Below are positions 1-9,001 of a stretch of DNA of 64,000 nucleotides, one piece after another (position 1 is the first letter of the stretch; the number at the start of each line of letters is the position of its first letter). A program made the position numbers and the translations under genes. Source of the DNA: Accumulibacter sp. (GTDB lineage: Bacteria > Pseudomonadota > Gammaproteobacteria > Burkholderiales > Rhodocyclaceae); assembly GCA_017302455.1 (NCBI GenBank), contig JAFLDO010000013.1, forward strand, positions 1 to 64,000, given 5' to 3'. The notes below the pieces were generated by a model that worked only from the letters and a program-made list of their open reading frames with translations, made no database searches and had not been told where the DNA came from.

Positions 1-198
1 CGACGAGCGCGCATGCCGCCGCACCCACGCATGCCAAGCCGACGCCCTTGCCGAACGTACCGCGGGCACCGCAGCGTGGCAGGACGGACACCAGCACGCC
101 CCTGCCGGCGCTGTTCCGCAGTCCGGCGCGGCGCGGCGGCTGAGGCCGCTGGCCGGCCGCATCCTTCACTCTTCACAACGCTTGATCAGGAGTCGGCA

Positions 199-465
199 AT
201 GAATATCTTCGTGGGCAATCTCGCCGCCGAAACAACCGAAACGGAACTTACCGATCTGTTCAAGGCCTTCGGTCAGGTCAAGTCAGTGCAGGTGATGCGC
301 GAAATGTTCAGTGGCGTCTCGAAGGGCTTCGGCTTCGTCGAAATGCCCGGCAAGGCGCATTCACTGGCTGCCATCGCCGCCCTCGACGGCAAGGATCTAC
401 ACGGCAAGCCGCTGCGCGTCAACGAAGCGATGGCACGCGGCAGCGGCGGCATGCGCCACCGCTAG
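199..465 (+). CDS. Small RRM-type RNA-binding protein
   Basis: An 88-residue protein that is almost entirely one RNA recognition motif. RNP2 is seen as IFVGNL at residues 2-7 and RNP1 as KGFGFVEM around residues 41-48, followed by a short Gly/Arg-containing tail. Proteins of this size and type bind single-stranded RNA and are common in cyanobacteria and betaproteobacteria, where they are often cold- or stress-responsive; the specific target cannot be read here. The open frame extends upstream to the window edge, but the ATG at 199 is preferred because AGGAG lies just upstream and the RRM begins at residue 2. About 170 bp upstream hold no recognisable gene. Confidence 0.9.
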   Translation: MNIFVGNLAAETTETELTDLFKAFGQVKSVQVMREMFSGVSKGFGFVEMPGKAHSLAAIAALDGKDLHGKPLRVNEAMARGSGGMRHR

Positions 466-861
466 CCGGCACCTTGTCGGCACGAGCAAGGCCGATCAGG
501 ACTTGCCGTCGGCTTGCTGGAACCACCGGCGAGATCCACCCGCGTGCTTGCGTCGGGCAGCTTCTCGTCGCCTGGCGCAAGGCAAAGCTGCCGCCGTCTC
601 CGTCGCCCCCGTGGCGGCCGAACCAGACCCCGCGATGCGACTTTCCTGGAGCCGTTTGCGCCTCCGAGCTGGCTCCGTTCACGACGACCAGCCGTTCGCC
701 TGCGCCAATGGTTCGCTCCGACGGATGAAGGCTCCGTATCCATAGGCTGAGGTTTCATCGTTCCCCGCCAGGCCATCGACCCCGTGAAGCGGCAACTCGC
801 AAGCGCCATGAAAAGTGGTCTGGCGCCTGATCAGACCAGCACAGCTACAAGGAGCAGCAAA
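466..861. other. Intergenic stretch with no recognisable gene
   Basis: About 400 bases between the RRM gene and a tiny membrane protein gene. Several overlapping open frames exist on both strands, but none has a convincing ribosome-binding site, domain or hydrophobic pattern, so they look like chance frames in GC-rich DNA. No tRNA or clear terminator was seen. Confidence 0.5.
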
Positions 862-996
862 ATGAGAACCGATATCCCTGCCATCAGCGAAGGCCTTGGC
901 GTCTTTGTCATGATCGCCTGTTTGTCCCTGCCAGGCGCCGGCCTGCTCGTGGGTTGGCTGACTCGCCAAGCCGCGTCAAACGACGTGAGGCAGTAA
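862..996 (+). CDS. Tiny single-span membrane protein
   Basis: A 44-residue reading frame preceded by a strong AAGGAG site a few bases before the ATG. Residues about 12-34 (GLGVFVMIACLSLPGAGLLV) form one probable transmembrane helix, followed by a short polar tail. It is not recognised. Ribosome-binding-site quality and hydrophobic pattern are the reasons for calling it. The open frame could begin upstream at 784, but that extension has no good start signal. The same frame continues after the TAA at 994-996 into a GAC-GAG-GAC repeat that would encode an acidic tail (see findings). Confidence 0.5.
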   Translation: MRTDIPAISEGLGVFVMIACLSLPGAGLLVGWLTRQAASNDVRQ

Positions 997-1008
997 CGCA
1001 CTTCCGGC

Positions 1009-1053
1009 GACGAGGACGACGAGGACGACGAGGACGACGAGGACGACGAGGAG
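1009..1053 (+). repeat. 9-bp tandem repeat (GACGAGGAC)n
   Basis: Five head-to-tail copies of GACGAGGAC, the last with one change. The repeat would read as alternating Asp/Glu in the frame of the upstream tiny protein. A degenerate direct repeat (GAGACTGCGCG twice) follows within 40 bases. It lies between the tiny membrane protein and the convergent secreted protein gene. Confidence 0.85.
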
Positions 1054-1105
1054 GAAGACAGCGAGACTGCGCGACGACGAGACTGCGCGGTGGGTAGAGA
1101 CGGAC

Positions 1106-1558
1106 TTAGTGGCCGCGATTGCGGTACGCGTTGGCGCGTTCGCTGTGGTGGTGGCTCGACGAGTGGTTACCCATGAAGACCTGATTGGCGATTGCCTGCC
1201 GCCGGTTGTACGCCGCCCCGTAAGCCGCTGCCGACCCGGTAGCCGCCCAGCTATTGGGGCCGCCCCAGGCGTTGACACCACCCCAGGTATTGACGCCGCC
1301 CCAAGTGTTGTACCCGTCGATCAGAATGATATTGGGGCTGACCCGAAACTCGCCGTTGTCATTCCGCGAACGTTCGAGGATGGCGCGTTGACGGTTGTAC
1401 TGGGCCGACTGTGCGGAAAGACTCGCACCTGGCGCCGGACCCAGGATGATTTCACCGACGGCCGGCTGGCTGAACGAAGTCAGCAGGCACCCCAGCGAAG
1501 CTGCCGATAACAGGTTGCAGAACGATGTCTTCATCAGGCGCCGCGGTGTGCTATTCAT
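1106..1558 (-). CDS. Small secreted protein with WGG repeats
   Basis: A 150-residue protein not assigned to a family. It starts with a basic segment and a hydrophobic signal-peptide-like stretch (about residues 9-35, ending near PAVG). The middle carries a short tandem motif, NTWGGV / NTWGGV / NAWGGP / NSWAA (around residues 83-106). The C-terminus is rich in His, Ser, Asn and Arg. ATG codons at 1558 and 1534 are both possible starts and neither has a strong ribosome-binding site. Signal peptide plus repeat suggests an exported protein; function unknown. Confidence 0.55.
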   Translation of the reverse strand: MNSTPRRLMKTSFCNLLSAASLGCLLTSFSQPAVGEIILGPAPGASLSAQSAQYNRQRAILERSRNDNGEFRVSPNIILIDGYNTWGGVNTWGGVNAWGGPNSWAATGSAAAYGAAYNRRQAIANQVFMGNHSSSHHHSERANAYRNRGH

Positions 1559-1758
1559 TTCATTGACTTCGACGTGATCGTGCGGTCAAGGTAATCGAGT
1601 CCAGCAAAGCCGTCACCGTCCTGCTCGGGGCCTTCAGTCAGGCCAGGATCGACATGAGACTTGGGTCAAGGCCGACATCCAGCAGAACGCGTTGACGATA
1701 CCATGAAATCACGCGCGCTGTGTTGGCTGGAATTTTCCGTGCGTTGACCCTCGCCTCA

Positions 1759-2769
1759 TCAGCGTTGCTGCGTGACCGCATACACGGCCTGGACGACCTT
1801 TGCCATGCGCACGTAGTCGAGTTTGTCGTAGGTATCGCCCGCCAGATGATAGTTGCGGTTGCGCATGAACGCGGTGTCTGTGACCATGAACGCGGGAAAG
1901 CCTGCGTGCCAATAGCTGAGATGGTCGGAAAAGTCGATGCCCTGAAGCCATGGCGGCGCGTTGATGGAATAGACAGGCAGGCTGGTCGCGCCAGCCATGA
2001 CGGCCTTGATGCGACGCAGCAAGGCGAAGTTGCTCAAGCTGCCGACGAGCGCGATGAAGTCGCCGCGATCGGAGTAAAGATGTGACATCGCGGCGACCGG
2101 ATAGCTCTGACTTCCCGGTTCGTCGGAGAAGTAGCCGATCATCTCGAGAGACAGCATGAACTCCACCTCCCGACCTGCTGCGCGAAGCGAGCGCGCATGC
2201 CATGCACTGCCCATATGTTCGGTGCGAAAGTGCGGCGGCTCTTCGAGGGTGTACGCAACGAGTTCGATTGGTCGGAGCTGGGTGGTGCGACCGACGAGAC
2301 GGGCGAGCTCGAGCAGACCGGCGATGCCGCTGGCGTTGTCATCCGCTCCCGGCGTGTGGGTTTCTCGCGTATAGCCACGTGGATCCTTGGCGCCGCCGTG
2401 GGCATCGCCATGCGAATCGTAGTGCGCTCCGATGACCAGCAGAGGGCCGGACACCGGACCGAATCTGGCGACGATGTTCCGGTACCTGACCTCATCCACG
2501 AGAACGTCTTGTACTGTCACCGCGCCGCCCGCGGCCGTCAACTCAGCGAGGATGTACTGCGCGGCGAGGTCGATGTTGCGCAATTGATCGAAGCTGCGCG
2601 GATAGAGATCCACGGAGAGATGCCTGACGTGAGCCTCAAGTCGCTTGACGTCAACCTGCGGCGCCTGCGAGGTGACCGCCTGCACGAAGGGCTGAGTGAG
2701 CATGGCGATGCCCGCGGCAGCGACGCCCATGAGAAACAAGGCTAGAGCCAGGAAGCTTTGAATTCGCAT
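1759..2769 (-). CDS. M28-family zinc aminopeptidase, exported
   Basis: A secreted or membrane-anchored metallopeptidase of the M28 family, which removes N-terminal amino acids using two zinc ions. The N-terminal hydrophobic segment (MRIQSFLALALFLMG) is a signal peptide or anchor. Zinc-site motifs appear in the expected order: GAHYDSH, GADDNASG, TLEEPPHF and, near the C-terminus, NYHLAGDTYDKLDY. The open frame extends further upstream, but those codons translate a decayed parE remnant, so the start at 2769 is preferred. No operon partner is evident. Confidence 0.85.
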   Translation of the reverse strand: MRIQSFLALALFLMGVAAAGIAMLTQPFVQAVTSQAPQVDVKRLEAHVRHLSVDLYPRSFDQLRNIDLAAQYILAELTAAGGAVTVQDVLVDEVRYRNIVARFGPVSGPLLVIGAHYDSHGDAHGGAKDPRGYTRETHTPGADDNASGIAGLLELARLVGRTTQLRPIELVAYTLEEPPHFRTEHMGSAWHARSLRAAGREVEFMLSLEMIGYFSDEPGSQSYPVAAMSHLYSDRGDFIALVGSLSNFALLRRIKAVMAGATSLPVYSINAPPWLQGIDFSDHLSYWHAGFPAFMVTDTAFMRNRNYHLAGDTYDKLDYVRMAKVVQAVYAVTQQR

Positions 2770-2790
2770 CGGCGTGTTGGCGAGAACCGA

Positions 2791-3043
2791 AGTGACTTCG
2801 GCCAGTCGATCTGGAGGGCCGTCAGCAAATCGACGACCCCGGATTGTTGCGGACATGCCGCGCTGTACAGCAGGCTGGAAACTCCAGGTTCCCGGCTTCC
2901 GGCAGTGTGCGCATCAGCGTTGCGTACTCCCGGCACAGCCCGATGGCCTCGTCGACCAGTTTGGACTGGTCGCGGCGCATGCCCTCCGCGAGTATCTCGA
3001 GTTTCTCCTTCAGGTCGGGCTTGCGGGTCAGTGTGGCCGACAT
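2791..3043 (-). pseudogene. Deleted parD-parE remnant (antitoxin fused to toxin tail)
   Basis: A decayed second copy of the parDE pair found at 5124-5644. The first ~50 codons (MSATLTRKPDLKEKLE...) closely match the intact ParD through its AIGL segment. After that the sequence jumps to the last third of parE; in another frame it reads REPGVSSLL...DWPKSL, matching RELVISQLP...DWPQSL of the intact toxin. The rest of parD and the first two thirds of parE are missing, and the parE stop codon is lost. The flanking sequence upstream of parD is also duplicated to about position 3175, so the whole locus was copied and then lost an internal piece. Confidence 0.8.
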
Positions 3044-3182
3044 CGGGGGCGCTCCATGCGTTGATGGACAAAGTCTAGCGCCGCATCCTGCGGGGAGCAA
3101 TCAGCGAGATCGGACCGCCAACAGGCGGTCGCTGTCGACCCGACAAGCGACCACAAGCGCCACGCTCGCGAACGCGGAATTC

Positions 3183-3217
3183 CCGGAACTCTACCCGGAA
3201 CTCTACCGGAACTCTAC
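3183..3217. repeat. Short tandem repeat CCGGAACTCTAC
   Basis: Three nearly contiguous copies of CCGGAACTCTAC, the last two sharing one base. They lie between the duplicated parDE upstream segment and the low-GC membrane-protein gene, at the apparent edge of the duplicated block. Confidence 0.7.
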
Positions 3218-3241
3218 TGCCGGCCCTTACCCGATTATGTT

Positions 3242-4243
3242 TCACAGGAATCGCTCGAGCTTTGTCGCGACAATGTTTAGTGCAACAGCAAATACGCCGC
3301 TAAGTGCGATCTTGATCATGATCGCGCGCTTTCTGTCTGAAAATTCATCTATCAGATTGATATCGCCCTTGTTTAGTTTTAGGTAGGAAAGATCAGGGTA
3401 ACTATCAATTGCTTCCTCGATAAAACTACCAATGGTTCCCATGAGCGGGACAAGGATGAGAGCACCACCCGCGTAGACAACGAAAAAGCGAGCCCAGACG
3501 TCAGTCTGGATCGATGTATTGAAATATGTGGGCACTGACTGGAACGCGAACCAACTAAGAAGGGCACCAACCACAAGCTTTGCAGCACCAGGTATGTAGC
3601 CCGACCACCTACGCAAAGAATTCAAAAACGGTACCGGCGGGGTTTTCCTGCACCCTCGAAGCCACTCGTCGAATGCTTCTAGGAACCCGCGAGCGATCAC
3701 GTAATCCGCGTAGTCAATCGTCACCTCTGCCGTAATTAGTGCGACAAAGCCGGCAAGATGACCACGCAGAAATGGCGGCGCTTCCTGTTCGATCTGTTGG
3801 AGCATCGCCGCACGTGATGTAAGGCGTATCGACACCGCATATTCTTGCGGTAGCTCAAGACCTGCCGGGACAATTGAAAAGTTGTACTTCAGAACGATAC
3901 TAACGGTTGGGCTAGCCGCGTTGGTGTTGTATGCACGGAACCGGTCGAAGGATGTGAATTGCTCTTTTCGTTCTTTGTCATGGAAGACCGAAATAACCTC
4001 ATTGCGTGCAACGATCTTATGTACGTCGCAGAGCTGCTGAACTTTGAAGTGCAACTGCTCGACCTCAGCAAACTCGACCAATAAGTTATCCGAATAACGC
4101 TTCCGTATCTGTTCGGTCCGGCCGGTTACCTGGTGATAGATGTCCTGATATACCTTGAGTGAGACACGGGAGCCGGCTTCGCCTACTCTCACAACTTCCA
4201 CATTGCCATTATCATTCTCTGAGTGCTCAATCAAATCGCCCAT
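3242..4243 (-). CDS. Hypothetical membrane protein of lower GC
   Basis: A 333-residue protein I do not recognise. The first ~210 residues look soluble and mixed alpha/beta. The C-terminal part has three hydrophobic segments: around residues 222-245 (KLVVGALLSWFAF...), 252-277 (FFVVYAGGALILVPLMG...) and the last ~25 residues (IKIALSGVFAVALNIV). GGAGG lies 7-8 bases before the ATG. Base composition is clearly less GC-rich than the neighbouring genes and codon use differs, which suggests horizontal acquisition. It sits among toxin-antitoxin remnants and decayed genes, so a role in a mobile or defence context is possible but unsupported by any motif. Confidence 0.75.
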   Translation of the reverse strand: MGDLIEHSENDNGNVEVVRVGEAGSRVSLKVYQDIYHQVTGRTEQIRKRYSDNLLVEFAEVEQLHFKVQQLCDVHKIVARNEVISVFHDKERKEQFTSFDRFRAYNTNAASPTVSIVLKYNFSIVPAGLELPQEYAVSIRLTSRAAMLQQIEQEAPPFLRGHLAGFVALITAEVTIDYADYVIARGFLEAFDEWLRGCRKTPPVPFLNSLRRWSGYIPGAAKLVVGALLSWFAFQSVPTYFNTSIQTDVWARFFVVYAGGALILVPLMGTIGSFIEEAIDSYPDLSYLKLNKGDINLIDEFSDRKRAIMIKIALSGVFAVALNIVATKLERFL

Positions 4244-4769
4244 TCAGGGCCTCCATACTTGAGTGGTTGAAACATAATCGGGATAGGAAGAAGCCTCGCG
4301 GCCCCTCAATGCTCTGAACCTATCAGAACCTTGTCATACTCCACTTTTGTAAGCGTGTGATAAATGTGGTTTTTGGGTGAATTTCCTGGGGTATGACCGG
4401 TTTGGTTTTATCTGGACGAGGTTCTTGATGAGTTCGTTGAAGACCGAGGTGATGTTGTCGAGGGCGTCGCGGCCTTGGAGGAGCCAGCGTCCGAGTGTAC
4501 GCTTGATGGCATTTCGGGGCATTTCGGGGACAGTATAATTAATTCATGGCCATTTGGATCAGAAGGTTCGAGACGGGCACGGCACGCAACGGCAAGACTG
4601 GGCTCAACTGGCCGCAGCTTCCGGGGGGGCAGTAACCTTGATCGCCCCCTTCAGCGCCGAGCAGGCGCGACGTTTCGCGACTGGCGTAGGAAGCGGCGGG
4701 CCGAAGCAAAACCATACTCGTCGCGTAACCGCGCTGCCCCCGGCGGGTGATGCCTCCACCCACGATTTG
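4244..4769. other. Decayed stretch with a possible transposon-end motif
   Basis: About 500 bases without a confident gene. A minus-strand frame at 4334-4522 (62 residues, starting MPRNAIKRTLGRWLL) could be the tail of a lost gene but is not recognised. At about 4527-4545 the sequence TTTCGGGGACAGTATAATTA resembles the GGGGACAGTATA motif I associate with REP-like elements near RAYT transposases; no RAYT gene is present. The stretch is followed by a nonsense-interrupted gene, so the region looks like eroded accessory DNA. Confidence 0.35.
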
Positions 4770-4982
4770 CAGCCGCCGGTCGATTCGCACCTTGATCTGG
4801 TCGATGCCCGACCGTTGTCAGATGACATCCTCATAATTGCGCACACTGTCGCGCCGACCGGCGGCGGTGCTGGCTGCGAGGCTGATCGGACGGGTGGCGA
4901 CCTCCCGCAACTCACTCTCTACGCGGTCCTGCCCCCCACTGCGCGGGTGTTCAAGGATCAGATTCTCTATGTTGCCGGTCAT
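4770..4982 (-). pseudogene. Small coiled-coil protein gene interrupted by TGA
   Basis: The frame starts MTGNIENLILEH and has the heptad-like character (RVESELREVATR...) of short proteobacterial proteins with an ENLILEHLR-type N-terminus. A TGA at 4818-4820 follows NYEDVI. The same frame continues with SGIDQIKVRIDRRLQIV, the expected C-terminal continuation in this type of protein. One nonsense change plus diverged residues suggests a dead gene. Family assignment is from memory of similar short proteins and is not firm. Confidence 0.4.
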
Positions 4983-5123
4983 GCCCAAGCCCCCTTGCGC
5001 CGAGGCTATCGCCAAGCAGGCGCATTTCCAAGCCACTGAAGTCCTGCACCGAACACCGCTCACCTACGACCTCTTTGATTCTTCGAACGCCGTTGCGGAT
5101 AAAGCAAAAGCATTGCTTTCGCG

Positions 5124-5408
5124 CTACAGTGATTGCGGCCAGTCGCGCGCGGTGTGAAGAACCGCCAGCACATCGATCCCCGCGGATTGTTGCCGATATG
5201 CCGCGATATACGGCAACTGGGAAATGACAAGTTCCCTGGTTCCGGCAATGCGCCCGGGCCGACCGATTCCAGGATTGTCGGATACCAGCATGATGTCTCT
5301 ACGGATGTCAGCCACAACCCGTCGCGCGGCGGCAGGATTGTCCCGGGCGATGAAAGAGAAGATCTCTGCGAGGTCGGACTTGGCTTGGGGGGTATAGCGA
5401 ACCCTCAT
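5124..5408 (-). CDS. parE: ParE-family toxin
   Basis: A 94-residue RelE/ParE-superfamily toxin. It opens with MRVRYTPQAKSDLAEIFSFIA, a typical ParE start, and has the NPGIGRPGR and TRELVISQLPYIAAYR segments of the family. ParE toxins poison DNA gyrase; other superfamily members cleave mRNA, so the precise target is inference. The ATG overlaps the stop of the upstream antitoxin gene (ATGA at 5405-5408), the usual coupling for these pairs. A decayed copy of its last third is present at about 2791-2930. Confidence 0.9.
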   Translation of the reverse strand: MRVRYTPQAKSDLAEIFSFIARDNPAAARRVVADIRRDIMLVSDNPGIGRPGRIAGTRELVISQLPYIAAYRQQSAGIDVLAVLHTARDWPQSL

Positions 5409-5644
5409 GGTTCGACGATGAACCCGTGCTCCGCAAAAAACGCGTCCATCTCACCGTCCGGTACAAACTCCCCGCGTTCGGCCTGCGCCAAGCCGTTCCG
5501 GATCTTTTCCAGCAGTAGCGTTTCGCGCTCCACGTACAGCCCGATGGCCTCGTTGGCCAGTTCGGATTGGTCGCGGTGCATGACATTCGCGAGCGTCTCC
5601 AGTTTTGCTTTCAGGTCTGGCTTGATGGTCAGTGTGGCCGACAT
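5405..5644 (-). CDS. parD: ParD-family antitoxin (ribbon-helix-helix)
   Basis: A 79-residue antitoxin. The N-terminal ~45 residues (MSATLTIKPDLKAKLETLA...) form a ribbon-helix-helix DNA-binding segment expected to repress the operon; the acidic C-terminal tail (GEFVPDGEMDAFFAEHGFIVEP) is the toxin-binding part. The start at 5644 is chosen because AAGGAG lies 8-9 bases upstream; the frame could extend 19 codons further without a comparable signal. It overlaps parE by four bases. A paralogous N-terminal half survives at 2900-3043. Confidence 0.9.
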   Translation of the reverse strand: MSATLTIKPDLKAKLETLANVMHRDQSELANEAIGLYVERETLLLEKIRNGLAQAERGEFVPDGEMDAFFAEHGFIVEP

Positions 5645-5823
5645 CGGGGGCACTCCTTGGGTTGATGGACAAAGTCTAGCGCCGCATCCAGCGGGGAGCA
5701 ACTAGCGCGATGGGACTGCCGACAGGCGTTCAGTGTCTACCGGGTAAACCACCACAAGCTCCGCGCTCGCGAACACAGAGGAGCCCTAATTGTGCCTAAC
5801 GGCTCCATGACGGCGTCGAAACC

Positions 5824-8733
5824 TCACCCGCAACTCCCCACCGCCCCGCAAGCCGTACAGAAATCACACCCATCCTTCCGGATCATCGTCAGGTTCCCGC
5901 ACTCCCCGCACAGCTTTCCAGCCGTCGGCTGCGCCGCGGTGCTGCCTGCAGGGGTCTGCAGGATTCCCATCTGCTGCAGCGGCAGGCCGCTCTCGTCGAG
6001 GATGCCGAGCATCGCGTAGCGGTGGATCATCAACTGCGCGAGATAGGCGACGGTCGAGGGGTAGTTGGTCTGGCGACGGGTACCGGGGATGAAGGCCATG
6101 AAGTCGCCGAGCGGTTCAGGGTAGTCGAGCAGTTTCCGCAGCTTCATGCCGATCCACGCCGGGTCGAGGACGCGCATGTCGAAGGACAGCAGCTTGGTCA
6201 GGCCGTCGAGGGCGCGCGGGTAGTTGCCGGAGAGCCAGACCGAGTACGGGCGAGTGACACCGTCGGGCAGGGTGATCTCCTTGAGGCCAAGGACGAAGTC
6301 TTCGCCGGTGGCGGGATTGAAGATGTCGACCGTCCAGGAGAGCGTGCCGTCGGTGCCGGTCTTCGGCTCCTTGCGGCTGAACATCGCGTCGAGCACCGGC
6401 GTCGGGCCTTCGTGCTTGAACGAGTCGAGGCGTTCGACGCGGTACTGGATCAGCCGGGCCATCGCCGAGACGACCGAGGGCATGCGCTGGCGCTCGCCGT
6501 GCGGCGGGAAAGGCATGTCGAAGCCTTCGTCGCCGGGCGTCTTGGCCAGCGATTCGAGCTTGAGCGCCAGCCAGCCGTGGTCGTTGGCGCGCATGTCCAT
6601 CGACAGCGTCTTGGCCACCGCGCCGAGGCCGCGCGGCTGCTCGGGGCCGTTGACCCAGACTTCGAACGGCCAGCTACGGCCGTCCTGGTCTACGTGGCCG
6701 ACGAAGAGCGCGAACTTGCCGTGCGTGCTCTCGATCATGTAGGTCCACGCCATGTTGCCTTCCGGCAGGTGCGGACGGTTCGGCCAGCGCAGGCTGGCCA
6801 GGACGGGGGCCGGCAGCGTCTTGATGGTCAGCCGGCGGTTGGCGTCGCCGAGTTCGAAGTCCTGCGGCTGCTTGCGGTCTTCAGCTTGCTTCTGTGACAC
6901 CGACTGTGACCCGGACGGTGAGCCGACCGACAGCACCGAGCCGAGGACCGCGTTCGGGCGATAGGTGGCAAGTCCCTTGAGGCCGGCTTTCCAGGCGCTC
7001 AGGTAGAGATCCTGGAAGTCTTCGTAGGGGTAGTCGGCGGGGACGTTGACGGTCTTCGAGATCGACGTGTCGATGTAGGGCGCGACGGCGGCGACCATGT
7101 CCTTGTGCGCCTTGGCGGAGATTTCGAGCGCGGTGACGAAATAGTCGGGCAGCTTCTCGACGTCGCCGCCCTGGTGCTTGTAGAGGCGCCAGGCGTAGTC
7201 TTCGACGGCGTATTCCTTGAGCGTGCCGTCGGCCATCCGCTTCTTGCGGCTGTAGGTCCACGAGAACGGCGGTTCGATGCCGTTCGAGGCGTTGTCGGCG
7301 AAAGCCAGCGAAATCGTCCCGGTGGGCGCGATCGACAGCAGGTGCGAGTTGCGCAGGCCGTGCTTGCGGATCTCGGCCTTGATCTCGGTTGGCAGGCGCG
7401 AGGCGAAGTTGCCGCCGGAAAGGTAGAGTTCGGCGTTGAAGAGCGGGAAGGCGCCGCGCTCCTTGGCCAGGTCGACCGAGGCGAGGTAGGCGGTGTCGCG
7501 CATGAATTCGGAGATGCGCGCGCCCATCGCGGTCGCTTCGGGCCGGTCGTAGCGCAGGCACAGCATGCACAGCGTGTCGCCGAGACCGGTGAAGCCAAGG
7601 CCGACGCGCCGCTTGTTGGCGGCCTCCTCGCGTTGCCGGTCGAGCGGCCAGGCGGTGACGTCGAGAACGTTGTCGAGCATGCGCGTGGACACCTTGATGA
7701 CTTCGCCGAAAGCGGCGAAGTCGAACTCGGCGCGGGCGCTGAAGGCGTCCTTGACGAACAGGGTCAGGTTGATCGACCCCAGGCAGCAGCAGCCGTAGGG
7801 CGGCAGCGGCTGTTCGGCGCACGGGTTGGTGGCCTCGATGACTTCGCAGTAGTAGAGGTTGTTGTCCTTGTTCATGCGGTCGAGGAAGAGGATTCCGGGT
7901 TCGGCGTGGTCGTAGGTGGATTTCATCACCTGATCCCAGAGGTCGCGCGCGCGCACGCGGCGGTAGACCCAGATGCCGTCGTCGCGCTGGAAGGCGCTCG
8001 CCCGTTTCATGTCGGCGTTGGGTTCGGCGCGGTGCGTCAGCTCGACCTCGGCGTCGGCTTCGACGGCCTCCATGAAGGCGTCGGTGACGGCGATCGAAAC
8101 GTTGAAGTTGGTCAGGTCGCCGTGGTCCTTGGCGTGGATGAAGACTTCGATGTCCGGGTGGTCGCAGCGCAGTACGCCCATCTGCGCGCCGCGCCGCGAA
8201 CCGGCGGATTCGACCGTCTCGCACGAGCGGTCGAAGACGCGCATGTAGGAGACCGGGCCGGAGGCGCGCGACTGCGTGCCCTTGACGATCGCGCCCATCG
8301 GTCGGATCGCCGAGAAGTCGTAGCCGACGCCGCCGCCGCGGCGCATCGTTTCGGCGGCCTCGGCGAGCGCGCTGTATATGCCCGGCTTGCCGTCGACGAT
8401 CTCGACGACGGAATCGCCGATCGGCTGCACGAAGCAGTTGATCAAGGTCGCCGCGAGCGTCGTGCCGGCCGCCGAGTTGATGCGGCCGGCGGGAACGAAG
8501 CCGTTTTCCTGCGCCCACAGGAAGCGCGCTTCCCACTGGCCGCGCTGCTTCTCTTCCTCGTTGGCGGCGAGCGCGCGGGCGACGCGCCGGCGCACGTCAT
8601 GCACCGAGGTTTCGTTGCCCTTGGCGTACTTTTCGACCAGCACCTCGCCCGAGATTTCCTGTTCCGCGAGCGGAAGGTTGACAGGCGCCTCGGCGATGGC
8701 CGAGAGGGGTAACTGGTGTACAAGCTGGCTCAT
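5824..8733 (-). CDS. nrdJ: Adenosylcobalamin-dependent (class II) ribonucleotide reductase
   Basis: A 969-residue class II enzyme that reduces ribonucleotides to deoxyribonucleotides with coenzyme B12 and no oxygen requirement. Visible landmarks are [33 protein letters not shown], the radical-site segment [15 protein letters not shown], and [10 protein letters not shown]. The C-terminal third holds two TSCPD-like repeats (about residues 630-900) and a terminal Cys-rich zinc-ribbon-like end (CGECGN...CDFCTACG), probably the redox-active tail. The start at 8733 follows a GAGGGA site; a 30-codon Arg-rich upstream extension is rejected. Tandem NrdR boxes lie 105-150 bp upstream. A BtuF-like protein is encoded elsewhere in the window, fitting a B12-dependent lifestyle. 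Confidence 0.95.
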   Translation of the reverse strand: MSQLVHQLPLSAIAEAPVNLPLAEQEISGEVLVEKYAKGNETSVHDVRRRVARALAANEEEKQRGQWEARFLWAQENGFVPAGRINSAAGTTLAATLINCFVQPIGDSVVEIVDGKPGIYSALAEAAETMRRGGGVGYDFSAIRPMGAIVKGTQSRASGPVSYMRVFDRSCETVESAGSRRGAQMGVLRCDHPDIEVFIHAKDHGDLTNFNVSIAVTDAFMEAVEADAEVELTHRAEPNADMKRASAFQRDDGIWVYRRVRARDLWDQVMKSTYDHAEPGILFLDRMNKDNNLYYCEVIEATNPCAEQPLPPYGCCCLGSINLTLFVKDAFSARAEFDFAAFGEVIKVSTRMLDNVLDVTAWPLDRQREEAANKRRVGLGFTGLGDTLCMLCLRYDRPEATAMGARISEFMRDTAYLASVDLAKERGAFPLFNAELYLSGGNFASRLPTEIKAEIRKHGLRNSHLLSIAPTGTISLAFADNASNGIEPPFSWTYSRKKRMADGTLKEYAVEDYAWRLYKHQGGDVEKLPDYFVTALEISAKAHKDMVAAVAPYIDTSISKTVNVPADYPYEDFQDLYLSAWKAGLKGLATYRPNAVLGSVLSVGSPSGSQSVSQKQAEDRKQPQDFELGDANRRLTIKTLPAPVLASLRWPNRPHLPEGNMAWTYMIESTHGKFALFVGHVDQDGRSWPFEVWVNGPEQPRGLGAVAKTLSMDMRANDHGWLALKLESLAKTPGDEGFDMPFPPHGERQRMPSVVSAMARLIQYRVERLDSFKHEGPTPVLDAMFSRKEPKTGTDGTLSWTVDIFNPATGEDFVLGLKEITLPDGVTRPYSVWLSGNYPRALDGLTKLLSFDMRVLDPAWIGMKLRKLLDYPEPLGDFMAFIPGTRRQTNYPSTVAYLAQLMIHRYAMLGILDESGLPLQQMGILQTPAGSTAAQPTAGKLCGECGNLTMIRKDGCDFCTACGAVGSCG

Positions 8734-8834
8734 GGTCTGTCCCTCGGATGGTGGGTAATGGTGATCAACAGGCGGCGGCTGCCGGCGGCGGCACCGGCGA
8801 CGCCTCGCCGCCGGCCGGCGCAACAGACGTAAAG

Positions 8835-8881
8835 CTACTACATGTAGTGGCTGAAGGCAACAATGTTACTAGATGTAGTTT
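8835..8881 (-). promoter_or_regulatory. Tandem NrdR boxes upstream of nrdJ
   Basis: Two near-palindromic 12-bp cores, ACTACATGTAGT at 8837-8848 and ACTAGATGTAGT at 8868-8879, have centres 31 bp apart. Paired NrdR boxes typically sit about three helical turns apart, and these cores resemble the A-C-T-A-x-A-T-x-T-A-G-T part of known boxes. Their location upstream of a ribonucleotide reductase gene fits repression by NrdR when ATP/dATP is sufficient. nrdR itself is not in the window. Confidence 0.75.
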
Positions 8882-9001
8882 TCCGGAGACGGCCTGTCGG
8901 AGAGCCGGAAAGCCCTTGAAATCACGGCCTTGCGTCGGCTACGGGCAGCGGAACTTTTTTTTGGCGGGCGTGGCGCGACGCCTGACCCGCCAGAGCGGGG
9001 A

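Noticed and set aside
4554-5039. Plus-strand open frame of 161 codons
   Set aside because: No ribosome-binding site or family; it overlaps a better minus-strand candidate with the NIENLILEH start and heptad pattern.
7105-8712. Long plus-strand open frame opposite nrdJ
   Set aside because: The nrdJ frame carries all class II reductase motifs; the antisense frame has none.
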